DNA from: a virus
Length of the DNA: 31,676 bases
IMG/VR virus record: IMGVR_UViG_3300008113_000257
Span: 1 to 31,676 of that record
Reading direction: 5' to 3' (one strand)
Below the pieces are notes generated by a model, which searched no databases, was not told where the DNA came from, and saw only the letters and a program-made list of their open reading frames with translations. Position 1 is the stretch's first letter. Each line of letters opens with the position of its first letter. Made by a program: the position numbers and the translations under genes. Shown piece after piece: positions 26,519 through 31,676 of this stretch.

Positions 26519-26669
26519 AATAATTCTAGAAGATTTTAATAAAATGTTTGAATACGAAAAATTATCTAGAGATATAGATAGTATAGATGATATAGAAATT
26601 GTTAAAAATTTTGCAAAGTCTTATATTAAGTTATACTTAAAGCAACAAGAAGTAGTATCTAAATTGTAA
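26505..26669 (+). CDS. 54-aa small conserved protein before gp13
   Basis: A 54-codon gene starting MNPDKIILEDFNKMFEYEKL and ending YLKQQEVVSKL. It fills the space between the 74-aa gene (14-base overlap) and gp13 (1 base from TAA to ATG). The pattern FEYEKLSRxID...VKNFAKSYIKLYLKQQEV resembles a tiny helical protein that I recall in the same place in T4-like cyanophages. It is probably soluble and all-helical. Function unknown. It is short enough to be missed by length-limited gene calling, but gap-filling and overlap support it. Confidence 0.78.
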   Translation: MNPDKIILEDFNKMFEYEKLSRDIDSIDDIEIVKNFAKSYIKLYLKQQEVVSKL

Positions 26670-26670
26670 C

Positions 26671-27486
26671 ATGGCACAACCTTCCACAAGACAAGAACTA
26701 ATTGATTATTGCTTAAGAAAATTGGGTGCTCCAGTTTTAGAAATTAATGTTGCACAAGAACAAATAGAAGATTTGGTGGATGATGCAATACAATTTTTTC
26801 AAGAAAGACATTTTGATGGAGTATCTCCAACTCTACTAAGATATGAAATCACACAACAAGATTTAGACAGAGCAAGAGGAAAAGAAGGAGTAGGGATAAC
26901 CACAGTTGCTGGAAATAAAACTTATGAATATAAAGAGACAGCAAATTATTTGCAAATACCTTCATATGTAATTGGAATAAACAAGATATTTCAATTTGAG
27001 GGTTCAAATAGTATTTCCAGTGGAATGTTCAGTATTAAATATCAATTGTTCTTGAATGATGTTTATTATTGGGGATCGACTGAATTATTGTCTTATTCAA
27101 TGGTGAAAACTTACTTGGAAGACCTTAATTGGTTGCTAACAACACAGAAACAGGTCAGATTCAATAAAAGAGAAGATAGATTGTATTTGGATATAGATTG
27201 GTCTAGTGTGACTGTAGGACAAACTCTTATAATTGATTGTTATAGGGCACTAAACCCAGCCGAATCAACAAAAGTTTGGAATGATTCATTTTTAAAGCAA
27301 TACTTGACTGCACTCATAAAAAGACAATGGGGACAAAATTTAATTAAATTTAGAGGAGTAAAACTTCCTGGAGGAATTGAATTAGATGGTAGACCAATAT
27401 ATGATGATGCCCAAAGAGAATTAGATATTATTATGGAAAGAATGTCTAGTACTTATGAGCTTCCTCCACTAGATCTCATTGGATAA
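26671..27486 (+). CDS. gp13: Neck protein gp13
   Basis: A 271-aa homolog of T4 gp13 (309 aa), which with gp14 forms the head-tail neck after DNA packaging. The N-terminus (STRQELIDYCLRKLGAPV, then IEDLVDDAIQFFQERHFDGV) is highly characteristic of the marine T4-like family. The later LNWLLTTQKQVRFNKREDRL, then YRALNP and FLKQYLTALIKRQWGQNL, are further conserved blocks. Unlike gp14 and gp15 it carries none of the shared repeat modules and is slightly shorter than T4. It ends 3 bases before gp14. No Shine-Dalgarno is obvious; translation is probably coupled to the preceding gene. Confidence 0.92.
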   Translation: MAQPSTRQELIDYCLRKLGAPVLEINVAQEQIEDLVDDAIQFFQERHFDGVSPTLLRYEITQQDLDRARGKEGVGITTVAGNKTYEYKETANYLQIPSYVIGINKIFQFEGSNSISSGMFSIKYQLFLNDVYYWGSTELLSYSMVKTYLEDLNWLLTTQKQVRFNKREDRLYLDIDWSSVTVGQTLIIDCYRALNPAESTKVWNDSFLKQYLTALIKRQWGQNLIKFRGVKLPGGIELDGRPIYDDAQRELDIIMERMSSTYELPPLDLIG

Positions 27487-27489
27487 TAT

Positions 27490-28863
27490 ATGTTAAATCC
27501 ATTTTTTCTTCAAGGATCAAAAACCGAACAAGGTCTAATTCAAGATCTCATAAATGAACAATTAAAAATATATGGAATAGATGTATATTACATTCCCAGA
27601 AAGTATCTAACCAAAAAAACAATTATAAAAGAGGTAATAGAATCTGAATTCGATAATGCATATCCCATTGAGGCGTATGTTGATACATACGATGGATATG
27701 AAGGTGCTGGAACTTTACTTACAAAATTTGGAGTTCAACCTTACACTGATTTGAATCTTATTATCTCAAAAGAAAGATTTGAAAATTATATTTCACCACT
27801 AATAAAAAATCAATCTAATGTCGAATTAGCGACAAGACCAAAAGAAGGAGATTTGATATATTTTCCTTTGGGTGATAGGTTATTTGAAATTAAATTTGTT
27901 GAGCATGAAGTACCATTTTATCAACTTCAACAAACTTATGTTTATACATTGAGATGCGAACTATTCAGATACCAAGACGAACTAGTTGATACTGGAATAG
28001 AATTCATAGATGATAATGTAGAGAAGCAAGGCTATATCCAGACTTTTGATATGATTGGTGCTGGAGTGTCCGCGACAGCAACTGCCACTATAGTAAATGG
28101 TGGCGTGACATTCGTAAAAATTACAAATAGAGGAGAAGGATATAAGTCTGCACCACAAGTAAAGTTTGGAATTCCAATTTCTGGGCAGACAGCAACTGGA
28201 ATAGCAACAATGATTGGAGGAATAGTTGATTTGTGCGAACCTGATTCTAGTTTGTTTAGAGTTCAGGGAGTAGAAATTACAAATGCTGGTTATGGGTACA
28301 CTTCCCCCCCAACTATTGCTTTTTATGGTGGTGGGGGAAAGGGAGCAACGGCAGTGGCTTCCATTGGAGATGGGATAGTGGGTAACATTTCAGTAACAAA
28401 TGGTGGATCCGGATACACAATTGAGCCAACAGTACAATTTATTGGAATTTCTTCAATATCTGCACAAGCGAGAGCAATAATAGAAAATGGAGTTGTTACA
28501 AGAATTGGAATTATAACTACTGGAATTGGATATACGGAAAATCCAATTATCCAAATACAAAGTCCTTATGTAGTTGGATATGGTACATATAGATATAATG
28601 AGACTGTCATCGGCTCCCAATCTGGTTACACTGCAAGAGTTAAAGCTTGGAATTCTACAACAAACAAATTAGAATTGTCTAATATAACAGGTGATTTTAT
28701 CCCAGGAGAAACATTAGTAGGATCAGCATCTAGTGCAACTTATGAAATAAAAATTGTTACAGCCGATAATCTAATCGATCCGTTCGCTCAAAATAAAGAA
28801 ATACAAGAAGAAGCAAATGTAATAGTTGACTTTAGTGAAAAAAATCCATTTGGAACTCCTTGA
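27490..28863 (+). CDS. gp14: Neck protein gp14 with inserted GGxGY repeats
   Basis: A 457-aa homolog of T4 gp14 (256 aa), partner of gp13 in the neck. Residues 1-190 are the family core: NPFFLQGSKTEQGLIQDLIN, then YYIPRKYLT, FGVQPYTDLNLIISKERFEN, EGDLIYFPLGDRLFEIKFVE and LRCELFRYQDE. Residues about 205-360 hold four GGxGY units (TNRGEGYKSAPQVKF, TNAGYGYTSPPTIAF, TNGGSGYTIEPTVQF, TTGIGYTENPIIQI) absent from T4. Residues about 379-427 are a SGY...GETLVGSASSA module. The core resumes at the C-terminus with DPFAQNKEIQEEA and DFSEKNPFGTP. The size excess is thus explained by an internal repeat insertion. The TGA overlaps a late promoter. Confidence 0.92.
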   Translation: MLNPFFLQGSKTEQGLIQDLINEQLKIYGIDVYYIPRKYLTKKTIIKEVIESEFDNAYPIEAYVDTYDGYEGAGTLLTKFGVQPYTDLNLIISKERFENYISPLIKNQSNVELATRPKEGDLIYFPLGDRLFEIKFVEHEVPFYQLQQTYVYTLRCELFRYQDELVDTGIEFIDDNVEKQGYIQTFDMIGAGVSATATATIVNGGVTFVKITNRGEGYKSAPQVKFGIPISGQTATGIATMIGGIVDLCEPDSSLFRVQGVEITNAGYGYTSPPTIAFYGGGGKGATAVASIGDGIVGNISVTNGGSGYTIEPTVQFIGISSISAQARAIIENGVVTRIGIITTGIGYTENPIIQIQSPYVVGYGTYRYNETVIGSQSGYTARVKAWNSTTNKLELSNITGDFIPGETLVGSASSATYEIKIVTADNLIDPFAQNKEIQEEANVIVDFSEKNPFGTP

Positions 28864-28869
28864 TAAATA
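28862..28869 (+). promoter_or_regulatory. T4-like late promoter motif (gp15 unit)
   Basis: GATAAATA fits NATAAATA and overlaps the gp14 TGA stop (28861-28863). It lies 37 bases before the gp15 ATG, leaving room for a leader with TAAGGA (28892-28897) as ribosome binding site. It would drive gp15 and gp16. Confidence 0.6.
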
Positions 28870-28906
28870 TGTAAATGGTTAAATAACATTATAAGGATTT
28901 CCTAAC

Positions 28907-29911
28907 ATGTTTGAATATTTTTATCACGAAATAACAAGAAAGACAGTAGTTGCATTTGGAACACTGTTTAATGGAATAACTATTAAGCACAAAGATGACT
29001 CTGGGAATGTTGTTTCTTCCGTTAGAGTTCCATTGGCTTATGGGCCAACTCAGAAGTTTCTTGCTAGATTGGAACAAATTCCAAATCTCAATAAACCAGT
29101 TCAGGTAAATTTGCCTAGAATGTCGTTTGAAGTGATAGGAATGTCATATGACACTACTAGAAAACTGACAACTACTCAAACATTTTTGACTAAAGATGTA
29201 AATAATAATCAAATAAGAAAGGCATACCTACCTGTTCCTTATAATTTAAATTTTGAATTGAGTATAATGACAAAACTTAACGATGATATGCTTCAGATAG
29301 TTGAGCAAATATTACCATATTTCCAACCAAATTACAATTTGACAGTTGATTTAGTAAAGGAAATAGGAGAAAAAAGAGATATACCCATAGTACTTGATAA
29401 TATATCAATGACAGATAATTATGAAGGTGATTATACAGAAAGAAGAGCATTAATTTATACCTTAAAATTTACTGCAAAGACATATCTGTTTGGTCCAGTA
29501 TCTTCCGATTCCGTTTCTTCCGAAATCATCAAAAAAGTTTCTATTGGTCTTGTTTCTGGTGATGCGTCAGGGTCAGCAAGAAGAGAAGTTACATACAGTG
29601 TAGAACCTCGTGCAATACAAAATTATACTGGAACTGTAACCACAACACTATCAAAAGATGCAGAAAAAACAGATAATATTATTGAGGTCGTGAGTTCAGT
29701 TGGAATTACTGTTGGATCATATCTTGATATCAACAAAGAAGAATTATATGTTGAGTCAATTTCCGGTAATATTTTATCTGTTAGAAGAGGTCAGGATTCT
29801 ACAGTAATATTAGATCATGTTTCTGGATCTGAGGTCAAATTAATTACTCTATCTGACGATTTATTAATAGAGCCTGGGGACGATTTTGGGTTTTCTGGCT
29901 CACTAGATTAA
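28907..29911 (+). CDS. gp15: Tail sheath stabilizer/completion protein gp15
   Basis: A 334-aa homolog of T4 gp15 (272 aa), the hexameric terminator that caps tube and sheath and joins the tail to the neck. The N-terminus FEYFYHEITRKTVVAFGTLF, then PLAYGPTQKFLARLEQ, is the strongest match. Conserved blocks LPRMSFEVIGMSYD, PYNLNFELSIMTKLNDDMLQ and TERRALIYTLKFTAKTYLFG follow to about residue 200. Residues about 255-313 are an added RG/Ig-E module (SYLDINKEELYV, then LSVRRGQDSTV and HVSGSEVKL), the same kind as in the giant baseplate proteins; T4 lacks it. TAAGGA 9 bases upstream is a good ribosome binding site. Confidence 0.92.
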   Translation: MFEYFYHEITRKTVVAFGTLFNGITIKHKDDSGNVVSSVRVPLAYGPTQKFLARLEQIPNLNKPVQVNLPRMSFEVIGMSYDTTRKLTTTQTFLTKDVNNNQIRKAYLPVPYNLNFELSIMTKLNDDMLQIVEQILPYFQPNYNLTVDLVKEIGEKRDIPIVLDNISMTDNYEGDYTERRALIYTLKFTAKTYLFGPVSSDSVSSEIIKKVSIGLVSGDASGSARREVTYSVEPRAIQNYTGTVTTTLSKDAEKTDNIIEVVSSVGITVGSYLDINKEELYVESISGNILSVRRGQDSTVILDHVSGSEVKLITLSDDLLIEPGDDFGFSGSLD

Positions 29912-29923
29912 TGGAAGGAAACC

Positions 29924-30376
29924 ATGAAAATGACTAAAAAATACAAAAAGTTAAATGAGACATTTAATATTGATGATTCGGAACAAGTTATCCATCCAGA
30001 AGTGGAAGAGACCACTACAGAAGTAATACAGAAAGAAAAAAGATCTGTAATTGATGACATTAAAAAAGACTACGAATACACTCGTGGAAATTTATATTCT
30101 ATCATAGAAAAGGGCCAAGAAGCAATAAACAATGTTCTTGAGTTAGCTCAAGAAACTGACACTCCTAGAGCATATGAAGTAGTTGGGCAACTAATAAAAA
30201 ATGTTTCTGATGCTACGGATAAGTTGATAGATTTACAAAAGAAAATAAAAGATTTGGAAGATGTAAAAGTACAAAAAGGACCAACAAATGTAACAAATGC
30301 TTTATTTGTTGGATCCACAGCAGAACTATCAAAAATGTTAAAAAATCAATTAAAAGATATCACTGAAGATAAATAA
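29924..30376 (+). CDS. gp16: Small terminase subunit gp16
   Basis: A 150-aa homolog of T4 gp16 (164 aa), which recognises phage DNA and regulates the gp17 packaging motor. The central antiparallel coiled coil is clear: DYEYTRGNLYSIIEKGQEAI, ETDTPRAYEVVGQLIKNVSD, then LIDLQKKIKDLED. The C-terminal NVTNALFVGSTAELSKML matches T4 NATVFMGSPTELMDEI, the motor-binding end. The N-terminus is acidic. AAGGAA at 29915-29920 fits the ATG at 29924 better than the second ATG at 29930. gp17 is not next: a mosaic protein gene intervenes. The TAA overlaps a late promoter motif. Confidence 0.9.
   Translation: MKMTKKYKKLNETFNIDDSEQVIHPEVEETTTEVIQKEKRSVIDDIKKDYEYTRGNLYSIIEKGQEAINNVLELAQETDTPRAYEVVGQLIKNVSDATDKLIDLQKKIKDLEDVKVQKGPTNVTNALFVGSTAELSKMLKNQLKDITEDK
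30368..30375 (+). promoter_or_regulatory. T4-like late promoter motif (post-gp16 unit)
   Basis: GATAAATA fits NATAAATA. It is formed from the last gp16 codons and its TAA stop (30374-30376) and lies 30 bases before the next ATG at 30406. Confidence 0.6.
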
Positions 30377-30405
30377 AAATAAGTAGGTTTTATTGTACCG
30401 TAAAA

Positions 30406-31676
30406 ATGAAAAAAATTCAAGAAGACCACAAGGAAATTGCCAGTGGAAAAAAGAAAGATGACGAAGGCTACATGGCAAGACTTGAATTGGATTCCATCGA
30501 AAGAGCAATAAAGAATCTAAGGAAAGTAATTAAAAGTAGTGATACTCAACTTCCTGCATGGGTACAATCAAAAATTACAAGAGCTGCTGATTACATCGAT
30601 TCTGCTACTGAATATCTTCAGGGAGATCAAGAGTTAGATGAAAATAAAGATATTAGTTTTGATGTCGCAACAGATACAAGAATAAGAAGAGGAAATTTAG
30701 TTTCAAAGAAATTAACGGGAGAAACACCAGAAGGCGAACAACAAGCAGCGAGGAATATTGCACAAAAATTGGGAGGGACCGGAGCGGCACTTCCCAAAAA
30801 ATATGAGCATTTGCCTCCATACAAAAGACCAACACAAAAAGAAGAAAAATCTTTAGTAGATCAAATTCTTTCGGAAATGGGATGTGGATGCAATAAAACA
30901 AAAAAAGGAAAAAAGTGTCCTGAGCACGGATATAAAGATTGTTCGTCTATGCACGAAGAAAAAGACCCAAAAGGTCCAGTACAGTCCTACAAATCACCGG
31001 AAGAAATAGCAAAAAAGCATAAAGTCTCACTTGAGTCGATTAAAAAACAACTCAAGATGGGACTTAAAGTAGAAAAAGAACATACTTCCGATCCAACTGC
31101 GGCAAGAATTACTGCCTTACAACATTTAGATGAAGTCCCAGATTATTATTCAAAATTGAAAAAAGTAGAGGCTCAAAATGAAAGTAAAATTGTCAGAGAT
31201 ATGTTTGGTAATGCATCATATGAATTTGTCGATCTGATTGTGGCAGATCCCCTAATAAAAGAAGGAAGAAAGAATAGTCCATGTTGGGGTGGATTTAAAA
31301 GAAAAAAAGGAACAAAAAAATATGAAAAAGGTTCTTGTGAACCTGTAGAGGAACAGTCTGGGCTACAACAAAAATTAGTTGCGGCAAAATTAAAAAAGGC
31401 CAAAGCTGAACAAGAATACGCAAGAACAATCGGAACTTTATCTAAACAAGGAGCAGATCCAGAAACAGTAACAGAAGCCACTTTACCAGCACAAAATGGT
31501 CATATCATGGCAGTAACTGTCATGTGGCGTGGAAAGTACTATGGAACTCAGTTATTTTTCCCACAAGTAAAGTTACCAAACAGAAGAGAAGTTACTGATG
31601 CAGTAAATAAAATTTATCCAGAATCTAAAGTAATTACATATGGTGTTAGTAATGCACAGCCTGGTTTGCCAATTGT
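30406..31676 (+). CDS. Mosaic cyanophage protein with DUF5661-like module (partial at 3' end)
   Basis: An open frame of 423 codons that runs off the window without a stop. Residues 19-74 (DEGYMARLELDSIERAI, then LPAWVQSKITRAADYID) are a helical module I recall in several cyanophage proteins. C160, C162, C171, H174 and C179 (CGCNKTKKGKKCPEHGYKDC) could bind zinc. Residues about 196-255 (SPEEIAKKHKVSLESIKKQL, then EKEHTSDP and HLDEVPDYYSKL) resemble DUF5661. PCWGGFKRKKGTKKYEKGSC (about 291-310) resembles a recurring C-W-G-K-rich peptide motif. The end (VTVMWRGKYYGTQLFFPQVK, PNRREVTDAVNKIYP) is another recurring module. Its place after gp16 suggests a structural or prohead-associated protein before gp17; that is inference. 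Start 30406 is preceded by a late promoter; the second ATG (30472) lies inside the first module. Confidence 0.8.
   Translation, partial: MKKIQEDHKEIASGKKKDDEGYMARLELDSIERAIKNLRKVIKSSDTQLPAWVQSKITRAADYIDSATEYLQGDQELDENKDISFDVATDTRIRRGNLVSKKLTGETPEGEQQAARNIAQKLGGTGAALPKKYEHLPPYKRPTQKEEKSLVDQILSEMGCGCNKTKKGKKCPEHGYKDCSSMHEEKDPKGPVQSYKSPEEIAKKHKVSLESIKKQLKMGLKVEKEHTSDPTAARITALQHLDEVPDYYSKLKKVEAQNESKIVRDMFGNASYEFVDLIVADPLIKEGRKNSPCWGGFKRKKGTKKYEKGSCEPVEEQSGLQQKLVAAKLKKAKAEQEYARTIGTLSKQGADPETVTEATLPAQNGHIMAVTVMWRGKYYGTQLFFPQVKLPNRREVTDAVNKIYPESKVITYGVSNAQPGLPI

Noticed and set aside
31173-31481. 102-aa minus-strand ORF near the window end
   Set aside because: It is antisense to the mosaic protein frame, whose modules are recognisable on the + strand; the minus translation is Ser/Phe-rich without a domain.
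1-31676. tRNA genes, CRISPR arrays, insertion sequences, integrase or attachment sites
   Set aside because: No cloverleaf with a TTCGA arm, no regularly spaced direct repeats apart from the coding PRQ array, and no transposase or integrase motifs were seen on reading.
1-31676. An undescribed defence or anti-defence system
   Set aside because: Apart from the small cassette and a few unknown small genes, the window is virion structure; no nuclease, helicase, toxin or signalling domain was visible.

Overview
The window is a stretch of the structural (late) module of a large T4-like marine myovirus. All convincing genes lie on the + strand, are packed with almost no gaps, and follow the T4 order: gp25 - gp6 - gp7 region - gp8 - tail/fibre-type proteins - gp13 - gp14 - gp15 - gp16. 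The gene order, the small conserved proteins near both ends, the DUF4815-type protein and the late-promoter motif NATAAATA point to a cyanophage-type virus of Prochlorococcus or Synechococcus. A Pelagibacter myophage cannot be excluded. The DNA is AT-rich (hand-counted 60-base lines in the baseplate genes give 23-30 % GC).

Layout. Positions 1-506 hold a very A/C-rich tract and two small genes (a membrane protein and a cyanophage-type 61-aa protein). Positions 503-1644 form a small cassette of higher GC: a sigma70-like promoter, a GT-A type glycosyltransferase, two tiny overlapping genes and an intrinsic terminator. Positions 1631-2219 hold two unrecognised small genes. Positions 2244-18232 are the baseplate wedge: gp25, gp6, two very large proteins (2624 and 1419 aa) where T4 has only gp7, then gp8. 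Positions 18248-26292 hold a 1848-aa DUF4815-type structural protein with a proline-rich repeated tail, and an 821-aa protein that looks like the part usually found downstream of DUF4815. Two tiny genes (26294-26669) lead into the neck and packaging genes gp13, gp14, gp15 and gp16. The window ends inside a mosaic cyanophage protein (30406 onwards) that has no stop codon in the window.

How the genes work together. gp25, gp6, the gp7 region and gp8 build the baseplate wedge. The 1848- and 821-aa proteins probably form peripheral baseplate or fibre-attachment structures. gp13 and gp14 close the head neck, gp15 caps the tail sheath, and gp16 is the small terminase that starts DNA packaging. Five NATAAATA motifs divide the region into late units, and four of the five overlap the stop codon of the gene before.

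The most interesting feature is modularity. The same short repeat families (a GGxGY beta module, an RG/Ig-E module, a GExxxGxxSGA module and an NHGxxxGD module) recur in baseplate, fibre-type and neck/tail-completion proteins. They account for much of the unusual size of these proteins compared with T4. Other points worth checking are a YHYH-type domain buried in the 2624-aa protein, a shortened gp25, a terminator hairpin that contains a start codon, and a 13-copy PRQDP/PRQNP tail.
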